NCBI RefSeq assembly: GCF_000802365.1
Contig: NZ_JSZE01000041.1
Span: 1-63,472 of the forward strand
DNA from: Xanthomonas cannabis pv. cannabis
Lineage (GTDB): Bacteria; Pseudomonadota; Gammaproteobacteria; Xanthomonadales; Xanthomonadaceae
Reading direction: 5' to 3'
DNA: 63,472 nt
This document shows positions 48,844-58,122 of this stretch, one piece after another. Within the stretch, counting starts at the first letter, position 1; every line of letters begins with the position of its first letter. The position numbers and the translations under genes are program-made. The notes below the pieces were generated by a model. It was not told the DNA's origin and ran no database searches. It worked only from the letters and a program-made list of their open reading frames with translations.

Positions 48844-51708
48844 TCAGCTGGCAATCACCAGCCGCGCGCCCAGCCGCATGCCGGCTTCGGCCTCGCGCAG
48901 CCACTGCGCCATGTCGCGCGGCGACAGCGGGCGTGAGTAGAAATAGCCCTGGATTTCGTCGCAGCCCTGCTGGCGCAGCAGGGCATCTTCCTGCACGGTC
49001 TCCACGCCTTCGGCGACGACCTGCATGCCCAGCGCGTGGCCCAGATGCACGATGGCCTGGGTCACCTCGGCGGTGTTGGCGTCGCCGAGCATGCCCTGCA
49101 CGAAGCTGCGGTCGATCTTCAGACGCTGCACCGGGAAGCGGTTGAGGTAATGCAGGTTGGAAAAGCCGGTGCCGAAGTCATCCACCGCCAGCAGCACGCC
49201 GTTCTGTTCGAACAGTTCGAAACAGCGCCGCAGCGAATCCGAATCGCGAATCAGGGCCGATTCGGTGAGCTCCAGCTCCAGACGCGACGGTGACCAGCTG
49301 TTGTCGCGGCAGATCTCCAGCACGCGCTCGGCAAAGCCGCGCTCGCGTAGCTGCACGGCCGAGACGTTGACCGCGATACGGCTGAAATTGAGCCCGGCAC
49401 GGTCCCAGACCACGGCCTGACGGCAGGCTTCACCGATGACCCATTCGCCCAGCCGCACGATCTCGCCGCATTCTTCGGCAATCGGGATGAATTCAGCGGG
49501 GCTGCAGGGGCCATGGCCCGGGCGGTTCCAGCGCATCAGTGCTTCGATCGCCGGCGAGGCATCGCCCACGGTGTTGACCAGCGGTTGATAGACTAGGGTG
49601 AATTCTTCGCGCTCGAGCGCGCCTTGCAGGGCGTGTTCGAGCTCCAGCCGGCGCTGCGCTCGCATGAGCACGTCCTGGCTGTAGTAATGGAAGGTGTTGC
49701 GGCCCGATTCCTTGGCCGCGTACATCGCCGCATCGGCGGCACGCAGCAGGCTGTCGAAGTCCGACAGCCCCTCGCCCTGCAGCGCGATGCCGATGCTGGC
49801 GCCGAGCTTGAGGGTGACATGATCCTTGCGCAGCGGTTCGCCCAGCGCGCTGATCAGCTTGCGCGCCACGTGGCCGGCATCTTCCGGCTCGGACAAGTCG
49901 CGCAGCAGCACGATGAATTCGTCGTCGCTGAAGCGCCCGAACAGGTCGCTGTTGCGCAGATGCTGATGCAGGCGCGCCGAGGCGAGCTTGAGCAGGTTGT
50001 CGCCGGCTGCATGACCGAACGAATCATTGATGCTCTTGAACCCGTCCAGATCGATCAACAGCATGGCCAGCACCTGGCCGCGCTCATGCGCTTCGCGGAT
50101 CGCGTTTTCGGCCTGCTCGCGCAGCAGGAAGCGGTTCGGCAGGCCGGTCAGGCGGTCGTAATGCGCCAGCAGCTCGATACGCTCATTGGCCTCGCGCTCG
50201 CGGGTGACATCGCGAAACAGGGCGACATAGCGCGGCGGCAGACCTTCGCGGCGGTCCAGTTCGATCAGGACCTGCACCCAGATGCGCTGACCGGAGTTGC
50301 GGTAGAAACACAGCTCCAGCTGCTCGGGCAGGCCACCATCGGAAATGCGCAGCAATGCCGCCTCGAATGCGTCGCGCGAATCCTGGGTGTACAGCGCAAG
50401 CGCCTGCTCCAGGGTGATGTTTTCCTTGCGCAGGCCGTGGATGCGGTAGCACTCCTCGGTCCACTGCATGCGACGGGTATCGACCTCGATTTCGCAGCCG
50501 CCGATCTTGCCCAGCGCGGACACGCGGTTGAGCAGCTCGGTGCGCCAGCGGATCAACGCATCGGTCTGCCGCTGTTCGGTGACGTTCTGCAGCTGGCCAA
50601 GCACGCGCACCATGCTGCCGTCGCCATCGAATACCGGCTGCGCCCATACCCGCAGATGATGCGGATTGACGCCGGGCAGGCCGTTGATTTCCAGCTCGAA
50701 ATGGACCGGCAAGCCTTCGTGCTTGATCTTGCGCCAGGCGCTGCGCAGTTGCGCCAGCGAGGACCGGGCGAGCAGGCGCAGCAGATCGCGGACGCCGTGC
50801 AGGCGCAGCTGGGCCATGCCGAGCTGCTGCAGGAAATCCTGTGAGACCCACAACGCGTCCTTGGTCGAATCCCAGCTCCAGCTGCCCATGCTGGCAATGC
50901 GCTGGGCGTCTTCGAGCTGGGCCTGCTGCTCGCGCAGCTGCTGCTCGAGTAATTTGTGGTGATGCACGTCGGTGTGCGTGCCGACCATGCGCAAGGGGCG
51001 GCCGTCGGCGGTGCGCGAGACCACGCGGCCACGGTCCAGGATCCAGCGCCACTGCCCGTCGTGCTGGCGCAGGCGGAACTCGGCCACGTAGGTCTCGGTG
51101 CGCCCGTCCAGGTGCGCCTGCACCGCCGCGCTGACGTGCGCGTGGTCATCGGGATGGATCAACCCCGACAACGCGGTGAGATTGTTCGGCAGTGGCTGCT
51201 CGGAATAGCCGAGCATGCGCGTCCAGCGTTCGGAGCGGTACACCACGTCGGCCGGGATGTCCCAGTCCCACAAACCGTGGTCGGCACTGTCCAGGCCCAT
51301 TTCCCAGCGGCTGGTGCCATCGGCCCCCATCGGCTCGGGAATGCTCAAGGTGAAGGCCATGACCTGGCCGTGCTCGTCGCAGACCGCACGCAGCCAGCCT
51401 TCCAGACGTCCGCCGCCGGTTCCCGGCAGCACGCAGGCCGCCATGCCACCGCTGTCGGCCACCTGGGCGCGACTGCTTTCCAGCACTTCGGCATACGCAC
51501 CAAGGGTCGCCGGCAGCCCAAGGGACTGCGCAACGCGGTTGGCCGCCAGGGGCTGGCCATGCGCATCCAACAACACCACCGCCGAGGTCAGCGGGTGCTG
51601 CAGCACGCTTGCAATGACGCCTGAGTCCACTCTGGAACACTCCGAAGGATCGACCCCTGCCTCGGAGTCGCAATGGATAACGGCCGTTCGGCGGATTAGT
51701 TGAGGCAC
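48844..51708 (-). CDS. PAS-GGDEF-EAL c-di-GMP protein with a degenerate GGDEF site
   Basis: This 954-residue soluble protein has several PAS-type sensor domains (about residues 30-500), then GGDEF (about 510-690) and EAL (about 700-945). The GGDEF motif reads SDDEF (residues ~592-598, FSDDEF), so cyclase activity is unlikely. The EAL domain keeps EALMRW, NVSAVQL, ELTES, VDDFGTGFS, LKIDRSFV and EGVET, so c-di-GMP hydrolysis is likely. The start is a GTG at 51708; another GTG at 51630 has GGAG at good spacing and may be the true one. It is divergent from the ravS-like gene. Confidence 0.88.
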   Translation of the reverse strand: MPQLIRRTAVIHCDSEAGVDPSECSRVDSGVIASVLQHPLTSAVVLLDAHGQPLAANRVAQSLGLPATLGAYAEVLESSRAQVADSGGMAACVLPGTGGGRLEGWLRAVCDEHGQVMAFTLSIPEPMGADGTSRWEMGLDSADHGLWDWDIPADVVYRSERWTRMLGYSEQPLPNNLTALSGLIHPDDHAHVSAAVQAHLDGRTETYVAEFRLRQHDGQWRWILDRGRVVSRTADGRPLRMVGTHTDVHHHKLLEQQLREQQAQLEDAQRIASMGSWSWDSTKDALWVSQDFLQQLGMAQLRLHGVRDLLRLLARSSLAQLRSAWRKIKHEGLPVHFELEINGLPGVNPHHLRVWAQPVFDGDGSMVRVLGQLQNVTEQRQTDALIRWRTELLNRVSALGKIGGCEIEVDTRRMQWTEECYRIHGLRKENITLEQALALYTQDSRDAFEAALLRISDGGLPEQLELCFYRNSGQRIWVQVLIELDRREGLPPRYVALFRDVTREREANERIELLAHYDRLTGLPNRFLLREQAENAIREAHERGQVLAMLLIDLDGFKSINDSFGHAAGDNLLKLASARLHQHLRNSDLFGRFSDDEFIVLLRDLSEPEDAGHVARKLISALGEPLRKDHVTLKLGASIGIALQGEGLSDFDSLLRAADAAMYAAKESGRNTFHYYSQDVLMRAQRRLELEHALQGALEREEFTLVYQPLVNTVGDASPAIEALMRWNRPGHGPCSPAEFIPIAEECGEIVRLGEWVIGEACRQAVVWDRAGLNFSRIAVNVSAVQLRERGFAERVLEICRDNSWSPSRLELELTESALIRDSDSLRRCFELFEQNGVLLAVDDFGTGFSNLHYLNRFPVQRLKIDRSFVQGMLGDANTAEVTQAIVHLGHALGMQVVAEGVETVQEDALLRQQGCDEIQGYFYSRPLSPRDMAQWLREAEAGMRLGARLVIAS

Positions 51709-51788
51709 CTGTTTCCAGCGCGACCGAACCGGACCGAGTTACGGCTAAGATGGCCCCATCGCCAGCTCCAAAGGTCGTCCGCGGACCC

Positions 51789-53882
51789 ATGCACCAACCT
51801 GTCGCCGTGCCCGCGTTTTCGTCCCCTCCCGTGTCCCGACTTCGCCTCGCCGAGCGCCTGCAGCAGGGCTTGTGGACCCTGACCGGTCTGTACCTGCTGA
51901 TCGGTGTGGTGTGGCTGCTGCTGGGCAACCGGTTGCTCAACCTGGCCGGTGCGGCGGCGCCGGAACGCTGGTCGGACGCCAGCTTCCTGCTGCTGTCCAG
52001 CATCGTCATCCACCTGGTGCTGCGCCGCTTCGTGGCACTGATCGTGGACGAGCATGCGCAGCTGGCGCAGTCGGAGGCCGTGCTGCGGGCCAAGTTCATG
52101 GCGCTGCCCAGCCCGGCCTTCATCTATGACCTGGCGACCATGCGGATTCTCGATGCCAACCCGGCGGCGCTGGAATTCTTTGGCTGGGAGCGCGACGAAT
52201 TCCTGCAGCAGACGCTGCAGGCGATCTGGCCCAATGCCGATGGCGAGCGGCTGGAAGAGATCATCACGCAGATCCGCAGCAAGGGCGAGGTCACCTGCGT
52301 CTTGAACGAAGACCTGCTGACCCGCAGCGGGCTGCGCCATGTCGAAGTCCGTAGCAACCAGCTGCATCTTGCCAGCGGCCCTGCCCGCCTGGTGGTGACG
52401 GTGGACCGCAGCGAAGAACGCCAGGCGCAGCATCTGCGCGACGAGGCGCTGGAGCGACTGGAAGAAGCGCAAGGTATCGCGCGGCTGGGCTCGTGGCAGC
52501 TGGATCGGGCCACCGGTCTGGGCCGCTATTCGTCGGCGGTGTACCGCATCCTGGGGCGCAGCGTACCCATGCACCGCCGCGAACATCGGCTGGAAGAGCT
52601 GCTGACCGCCTCCGACAGCGCCACCCAGACCCGCATCGAACGCATGATCGAAGACATGTGCACCGGCGGCGAGGTGCAGATCGATGTGCTGCTGCCGCTG
52701 ACCGGCGGCGATTCGCAGCCACGCACCGTGCACCTGCGCGCAGAGAGCGTGACCCTGCCCAGCGGCGCCCGCCATGTGCATGGCACCTTGCAGGACGTGA
52801 GCGAACGCGAGCAGTCGCGGCGGCTGCTGCGCGAGCGCGAAGAACAATTCAAGGAACTGGTGCGGGTGCTGCCGGACGGCGTGCTGATCCTGGCCGACGA
52901 GCATGTGATGTACGCCAATGCCGCCGGCTCCGCGCAGTTTGGCTTCCAGGGCGAAACGATCCTGGGCGAGCCGTTGCAGACCCTGGTCGGCGACTCTGAC
53001 CTGCCGATGGTGCGCGAGTACCTGCGTGCTGGCAGCGACCGCAACGAGCCGGTGTCCAGTGCGCGCGCCATGCGCCGTCGCGACGGCAGCACGTTCTATG
53101 CCGGTCTGTCGGCCGGCGACATCCGCTATGGCGGGCGCAGTTGCAAGTTGCTGGTGGTACGCGACCTGAGCGAACCCGAGCGCATGCGCGATGCGCTGGC
53201 CGAAAGCAATGCCGAATTGCAGGCGATGGCCAAGCGATTGTTCTCGCTGCAGGAGGACGAACGCCGCGCCATCTCGCGCGATCTGCACGACGATATCGGC
53301 CAGGCGATCACCGCGATGAAGCTGTCTGCACACGCGGCGCTGGACGAGCCCGATGCGCAGGCGCGCCGCGAGGACCTGCTGGAGGTGGTGTCGCTGGCCG
53401 ACACCACGGTGACCAAGCTGCGCAATCTGTCGATGTTGTTGCGTCCGCCACAACTCGATGCACTGGGGCTGGAAGCGGCCTTGCGCTGGCAGGCCTCAAT
53501 GTTGTTCCGCGCCTCGCAGGTGCGGCTGGAGCTGGACATCCAGGCGCTGGACGTGCGCCCGGGCAACGAGATCGAACAGGCCTGCTTCCGCATTGCGCAG
53601 GAAAGCCTGACCAATGCGCTGCGGCATGCCTGCGCGGGCGAGGTGCGCATGAGCCTGCAGTCGATCGACAGCGAGGGTTTTCGTCTGGAGGTGGTCGATG
53701 ACGGCGATGGCTTCGAGCCAGAAGGTCCGCGCGGGCTGGGGCTGATCGTGATGCGTGAGCGTGCGCAAACCGTTGGCGGTGTGCTCGCGATAGAATCGGC
53801 TCCCGGAGCAGGCACGCGCGTGACGTTGCGCCTGCCCTATCACCCGGCCGGCGAGTCCGTCCACGAAGATGGTGGACGTTGA
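51789..53882 (+). CDS. ravS: PAS sensor histidine kinase, probable RavS
   Basis: This 697-residue protein has membrane helices near the N-terminus (about 30-50 and 63-80), two or three PAS-type domains, then a NarL-type kinase core: HisKA_3 H-box RRAISRDLHDDIGQAI, N-box ESLTNALRHA and G-box DDGDGFEPEGPRGLGL. It lies three bases upstream of the GGDEF-EAL-REC gene, the arrangement described for RavS/RavR of Xanthomonas campestris, which controls virulence and biofilm traits. The ATG at 51789 is used because a likely -10 box (TAAGAT) overlaps the earlier ATG at 51750. The ravS name rests on remembered synteny. Confidence 0.75.
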   Translation: MHQPVAVPAFSSPPVSRLRLAERLQQGLWTLTGLYLLIGVVWLLLGNRLLNLAGAAAPERWSDASFLLLSSIVIHLVLRRFVALIVDEHAQLAQSEAVLRAKFMALPSPAFIYDLATMRILDANPAALEFFGWERDEFLQQTLQAIWPNADGERLEEIITQIRSKGEVTCVLNEDLLTRSGLRHVEVRSNQLHLASGPARLVVTVDRSEERQAQHLRDEALERLEEAQGIARLGSWQLDRATGLGRYSSAVYRILGRSVPMHRREHRLEELLTASDSATQTRIERMIEDMCTGGEVQIDVLLPLTGGDSQPRTVHLRAESVTLPSGARHVHGTLQDVSEREQSRRLLREREEQFKELVRVLPDGVLILADEHVMYANAAGSAQFGFQGETILGEPLQTLVGDSDLPMVREYLRAGSDRNEPVSSARAMRRRDGSTFYAGLSAGDIRYGGRSCKLLVVRDLSEPERMRDALAESNAELQAMAKRLFSLQEDERRAISRDLHDDIGQAITAMKLSAHAALDEPDAQARREDLLEVVSLADTTVTKLRNLSMLLRPPQLDALGLEAALRWQASMLFRASQVRLELDIQALDVRPGNEIEQACFRIAQESLTNALRHACAGEVRMSLQSIDSEGFRLEVVDDGDGFEPEGPRGLGLIVMRERAQTVGGVLAIESAPGAGTRVTLRLPYHPAGESVHEDGGR

Positions 53883-53885
53883 GTC

Positions 53886-55607
53886 ATGTGGAGCCCTGTA
53901 ATCCCGCCCGGATTGGAAATCGTCAAACCGACACGCCTGGGCGCAGGCAATCCCGAACTACTGCACCTGGTCGACGCTGCCGCTTCCGGTGGCCAGCCGT
54001 TGATGATCTTCCACGTCGATATCGATCACTTCGCGTCGATCAACGAGAACATGAGTGGCGAGGTCGGCGATCAGGCGCTGACGCTGGCCGCGCGCCGGCT
54101 GCAGGAGTTCCTCGGCAGCCGCGGCAAGCTGTGGCGGCACGGTAGCGACGAGATGGTCATCGTGGCGGTACGCCGCGACGACACGCCGTTGCCGGAAGAT
54201 TTTGCCGAAGAGATCCGTCAGCAGCTGGAGCTGCCGTTGTCGGTATTGCCGTACACCTTGTTCATGACCGGCAAGGTCGGGATCAGCCTGTGTCCGGAAC
54301 ATTCGACCTCGCTGTCCACCCTGCTCGACTACGCCGAGGAAGCCAGTTATCAGGCCGCGCGCGAAGGCGGCAACACGGTGCGGCTGTATACGCGCAATTC
54401 GGCCACCAACGCGCATAGCGAAAGCATCATCGCGCGGCAGATCGTCGATGCCATCCCGCACGGCGAGTTGCGGCTACGCTACCAGCCGCTGGTCAGCGCA
54501 CGCGATGGCCGCATCGTGGGCATGGAGGCGCTGCTGCGTTGGCAATCCCCGACCCTGGGCATGCTGGTGCCGGAGCGCTTCATGCGCACCGCAGAGCGCC
54601 TAGGCGTGATCGTGCAGATCGGCGAATGGGTACTGCAGAACGCAGTGCGCCAGGCGCGGCTGTGGCGCGACCAGGGCTTTGACGATTTCAGCATCGCGGT
54701 CAACGTCTCCACGCTGCAGCTGCTGCGCCCGGGCTTCTTCAACGAGGTGATGGCCATGCTGCAGACCGCCGGCGTGCCGGCGCAGTTCGTGACGCTGGAG
54801 ATCAACGAAAGCGCGTTGACCAACAACGTCAACTTCGTCCACGAGACGATGGCCAACCTGCGCAACGAAGGCATCAGCCTGAGCCTGGACAACTTCGGCA
54901 CCGGCGATTCCAGCCTGAGCGCGCTGGTGCGCTACCCGGTGGACCGACTGAAGATCGACCGCAGCTTCATCAAGAGCGCGCCGGCCGGCAGCCGCGAGGC
55001 GGCGATTGCACGCGCGATCATTGCGATGGGCCACCAGCTGGGCATGACGGTGATCGCCAATGGCGTGGAGTCGCAGGCGCAGCTGGGCTTCTTGCGCCGC
55101 AACGACTGCGACATCTTCCAGGGCTATCTGTTCGGCGAGCCGATGTCGGCCGAGTCTGCAGGCATGGCGCTGCGGCGCCGTTATCTCCGCCCGGAATCGT
55201 TTGCCGAAAGCCGCCCGGACCGCACCTTGCTGCTGCTGGACGACGAAGAAAACGTCCTGCGTTCGCTGGTGCGGCTGTTCCGCCGCGACGGCTACCGCAT
55301 CCTGGCCGCCGGCAACGTACGCGACGCCTTCGACCTGCTCGCCACCAACGACGTGCAGGTGATCCTGTCCGACCAGCGCATGAGCGACATGAGCGGCACC
55401 GAGTTCCTGGGCCGGGTCAAGATGCTCTACCCCGACACCGTGCGCCTGGTACTGTCCGGCTACACCGACCTGGCCACGGTGACCGAGGCGATCAACCGCG
55501 GCGCGATCTACCGCTTCCTGACCAAACCCTGGAACGACGACGAACTGCGCGAGCACATCCGCCAGGCGTTCCGCACCCATGACGAGCTGCGGAACGGCCG
55601 GGAATAG
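53886..55607 (+). CDS. ravR: GGDEF-EAL-receiver response regulator, probable RavR
   Basis: This 573-residue protein has a degenerate GGDEF domain (about 35-170, HGSDE at the signature), an EAL domain (195-435) and a C-terminal receiver (446-560) with LDDEE, the phospho-Asp in SDQRM, LSGYTD and TKPW. This reversed layout is that of RavR in X. campestris, reported as a c-di-GMP phosphodiesterase. EAL keeps EALLRW and LKIDRSFI but has LDNFGTG (usual DDFGTG) near residue 334 and NGVES (usual EGVET) near 392. Activity from these residues alone would be doubtful. Its stop codon lies at the edge of a repeat. Confidence 0.8.
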   Translation: MWSPVIPPGLEIVKPTRLGAGNPELLHLVDAAASGGQPLMIFHVDIDHFASINENMSGEVGDQALTLAARRLQEFLGSRGKLWRHGSDEMVIVAVRRDDTPLPEDFAEEIRQQLELPLSVLPYTLFMTGKVGISLCPEHSTSLSTLLDYAEEASYQAAREGGNTVRLYTRNSATNAHSESIIARQIVDAIPHGELRLRYQPLVSARDGRIVGMEALLRWQSPTLGMLVPERFMRTAERLGVIVQIGEWVLQNAVRQARLWRDQGFDDFSIAVNVSTLQLLRPGFFNEVMAMLQTAGVPAQFVTLEINESALTNNVNFVHETMANLRNEGISLSLDNFGTGDSSLSALVRYPVDRLKIDRSFIKSAPAGSREAAIARAIIAMGHQLGMTVIANGVESQAQLGFLRRNDCDIFQGYLFGEPMSAESAGMALRRRYLRPESFAESRPDRTLLLLDDEENVLRSLVRLFRRDGYRILAAGNVRDAFDLLATNDVQVILSDQRMSDMSGTEFLGRVKMLYPDTVRLVLSGYTDLATVTEAINRGAIYRFLTKPWNDDELREHIRQAFRTHDELRNGRE

Positions 55608-55800
55608 GGAATCGGGAGTGGGGAATCGGGAGCGGGGAATCGTTAAAGCAGAAAGCAGCCTGGGCGAGTTTTGAGCCGCCGCATCGTGCTCCTTACCTTC
55701 CAGTGACGACGCAAACGCATCGGCATCGTTCGTTGCAGGAATCAACCGGAGCGCAGCAACCGGCTCCAACGATTCCCCATTCCCGAATCCCGATTCCCCG
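55608..55800. repeat. Paired-arm GGGAATCGGGAATGGGG repeat, copy B
   Basis: The left arm (55608-55644) starts directly after the ravR stop and the inverted right arm (55769-55800) ends directly before the stop of the converging kinase gene. About 125 unrelated bases lie between. The two arms fill the whole intergenic space and may act as a bidirectional terminator or RNA-end protector. Confidence 0.8.
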
Positions 55801-57051
55801 CTACTTCGGCTGCCGGATCGGCAACACGATCCGGAAACTGGCGCCCTGCCCCGGCGTGCTTTCCACGTCGATGCGACCGTGGTGCTTGTTGATGATGCCG
55901 TAGGAAATCGACAACCCCAGGCCGGTGCCGCTGCCCACCGGTTTGGTGGTGAAGAACGGGTCGAAGATGCGCTGCAGCAGATCCGGTGCAATACCGGCGC
56001 CACTGTCCTGGAACTGGATCCAGACGTTTTCCGCTTCGTCGCGCCCGGTGGTGACGGTGATCGTGCCGCGCTCGACGATGGCCTGGCCGGCGTTGAGCAG
56101 CATGTTCATGTACACCTGGTTGAGCTCGGACGGCAGGCATTCCACCAGCGGCAGCTCGGCGTAATTGCGCTCCAGGGTGACCTTGTACTTGAGCTCGTTC
56201 CAGATGATGTTGATCGTGGATTCGAGGCCGGCGTGCAGGTCCACCATCTTCCACGACTCGGACCGGTCCGAGTACGAGAAGTCCTTGAGGTCGCGCACGA
56301 TGCGGGTCACCCGCTCGATGCCTTCGCGCGACTCGGCCATCAGCTGCGGCAGATCGCGGCTGATGAAGTCGATGTCGGCACGGTTGCGGATCTCGTCGAT
56401 TTCCGGGATCAGCGCTTTCGGGTCCGGCGCCTGCAGCGCGCGCTCGTAGGCTTCGATGAGGGTGAACAGGCTGCGCAGGTATTCCTGCAGGCTGCCGAGA
56501 TTGGAGTGCACGTAGCCGATCGGATTGTTGATCTCGTGCGCCACGCCGGCCGCCAGCTGACCGATGGAGGCCATTTTTTCGGACTGCAGCAGTTTGTCCT
56601 GCGCACCGTTCAAGCGCATATAGGCCTGGCGCAGTTCGGCATGGCGTTGTTGCAGCTCGCGCTCGTAGTCCTGCTGGCCTTCGATGTTATGGAACAACGC
56701 AAGAAAGTGGCCGACGCCCTGCTCTTCGTTGTAATACAGATGCGCAATGACCACGCGCTCGGCCACCGGCAGGCTGCCGGTCCAGCTGCCCTTGCTGCGC
56801 GCCTGGTTGAGCGCATCCGACGGCAATACCTGCGAAATCCGCTCGCCGAGATTGCGATCGTCAGCCGGGTCTTCCTTGCACAGGCTCTGACGCGCGATGG
56901 CGTTGGCCAGGATCAGCTGCCCGTCAGCGCGGAACAGCAACACGCCCTCGAGCATCTGATCGCCGAAGGCGCGCAGCGTGGTCGGGGACGGCAACAATGC
57001 TTGATTGAGAAAGAACTTGGCGGTCACGGGACGAGGCGGCAGCAGGGACAC
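55801..57051 (-). CDS. PAS sensor histidine kinase, possibly RavA
   Basis: This 416-residue soluble kinase has a PAS-like N-terminus (TLRAFGDQMLEGVLLFRADG), a coiled coil, an H-box GQLAAGVAHEINNPIGYV and an ATPase with N-box NQVYMNMLLNAGQAI, then DSGAGIAPD, FFTTKPVGSGTGLGLSI. The NNP-type H-box is typical of NtrB-like kinases. It converges on ravR, and a second kinase, RavA, is described for RavR, so this may be it. The GTG start at 57051 is uncertain; another GTG lies at 57027. Confidence 0.82.
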   Translation of the reverse strand: MSLLPPRPVTAKFFLNQALLPSPTTLRAFGDQMLEGVLLFRADGQLILANAIARQSLCKEDPADDRNLGERISQVLPSDALNQARSKGSWTGSLPVAERVVIAHLYYNEEQGVGHFLALFHNIEGQQDYERELQQRHAELRQAYMRLNGAQDKLLQSEKMASIGQLAAGVAHEINNPIGYVHSNLGSLQEYLRSLFTLIEAYERALQAPDPKALIPEIDEIRNRADIDFISRDLPQLMAESREGIERVTRIVRDLKDFSYSDRSESWKMVDLHAGLESTINIIWNELKYKVTLERNYAELPLVECLPSELNQVYMNMLLNAGQAIVERGTITVTTGRDEAENVWIQFQDSGAGIAPDLLQRIFDPFFTTKPVGSGTGLGLSISYGIINKHHGRIDVESTPGQGASFRIVLPIRQPK

Positions 57052-57396
57052 CTCAATATACGCCGAACCCTTGGCACGCCATATCGTCGCTTGGTCTTAG
57101 AGGGGCGACCAACACAGGGGAGCGCGGTGGTCATGCGGATGGGTGCGAGGCGTCATCCGGCGTGCTCGAGATGCGATCCGGATGGCGCTGCCTGGCGACA
57201 GGCAGGCATGCGATGCGTGCCATAAAGATCAACGCACTTGGGCGGCGGTGAGCACACGTCGCGGGTTGCGAAGTTGGCAAGCGTGCACGGCCGATGTGCG
57301 GTGTTACCGGCGGCAGGCCTGCAGTGCGTGCACGCACCCTGGCCTGCGGCGGACCATCAGCAGCGGCCGGCGCGCGGTTGGCGCAGCGCGGGCAAC
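57052..57396. other. Intergenic region between the kinase gene and flgN
   Basis: Both flanking genes run on the minus strand; flgN ends at 57397. I see no clear gene, repeat or T-tracted hairpin in the 345 bases. A kinase promoter is expected near 57060-57110 but is not obvious. Confidence 0.45.
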
Positions 57397-57729
57397 TCAG
57401 GCAACGGCCAGCGAACGTCCGCCGCGCAGCACGTTGGATTGGCCCTTTGCGTCATACGACGGCGCACTTTCAGTGCGGCCCAGGTGACGCAGTGCCCAGT
57501 TCACTTCACGGCGCCGGCGTGCCAGCAGCGCGCCATTGGCGCGGTTGGCTTCGGCCAGCTCACGCAGGCGCTCTTCTTCGCCTTCGGGCATTGCCGCTTC
57601 CAGCGAGCGCAGTGCCGACAGCTTGTCCTGCGTGTGTCGCATCAAGCCATCGATGTCGTTCTCGAGTAATGCCTGGCGTTCGCCGGCCAGCGCATCGCTG
57701 AGACGTTGCAGGAACTCGTTCACGTTCAT
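57397..57729 (-). CDS. flgN: Flagellar export chaperone FlgN
   Basis: This 110-residue helical protein (NEFLQRLSDALAGERQALLE, IDGLMRHTQDKLSALRSLEA) matches FlgN, which escorts the hook-associated proteins FlgK and FlgL. It lies 15 bases after flgM. ATG at 57729 is shown, but AAAGG abuts it; GTG at 57723 would have normal spacing and may be the real start. Confidence 0.82.
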   Translation of the reverse strand: MNVNEFLQRLSDALAGERQALLENDIDGLMRHTQDKLSALRSLEAAMPEGEEERLRELAEANRANGALLARRRREVNWALRHLGRTESAPSYDAKGQSNVLRGGRSLAVA

Positions 57730-57744
57730 CCTTTCAGTCGGGAA

Positions 57745-58056
57745 TCAACCCGCCAGTTGCTGATTCAGATCCATCATGCGGCTGGCGATGGCATCCGGGT
57801 TGATGGAGTAGCTGCCGTTCTGCAATGCCTCTTTCACCGCCTGGACGCGACCGGTGTCGATCGCCGAGGACTGCGAAAGCTCGCGCTGCAGGTTCTGCAG
57901 ATTGGTGGCCTCGCCGGTCAGCTTGACGCTGTCGGTCGGCGGGGTTGCGGCAACCGGGGACGCGCGATCCTCGCCAGCCGAAGCGATCTTACTGCTCGTG
58001 GCCGCGGTGCGAAGGGTGGCAGCGGTCGGTAGATTACCTTCGATTTTCTGGGTCAT
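57745..58056 (-). CDS. flgM: Anti-sigma-28 factor FlgM
   Basis: This 103-residue protein begins MTQKIEGNLPT and has the sigma-binding C-terminal part (IDTGRVQAVKEALQNGSY, SINPDAIASRMMDLNQQL). FlgM holds FliA until the hook is complete and FlgM is exported. GAGGAG precedes the ATG at 58056. It has its own sigma-28 promoter at 58086-58112, giving negative feedback. Confidence 0.93.
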   Translation of the reverse strand: MTQKIEGNLPTAATLRTAATSSKIASAGEDRASPVAATPPTDSVKLTGEATNLQNLQRELSQSSAIDTGRVQAVKEALQNGSYSINPDAIASRMMDLNQQLAG

Positions 58057-58085
58057 GTCAGGAACTCCTCTACAGGTCGTAGGGG

Positions 58086-58112
58086 ATAACGGCACCCAGA
58101 AAAAAAACTTTA
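58086..58112 (-). promoter_or_regulatory. Sigma-28 promoter of flgM
   Basis: On the minus strand TAAAGTTT (58105-58112), 11 bases, then GCCGTTAT (58086-58093) matches the FliA consensus with a perfect -35. It lies between the flgA stop and flgM. Confidence 0.85.
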
Positions 58113-58122
58113 TAGAAAATTT

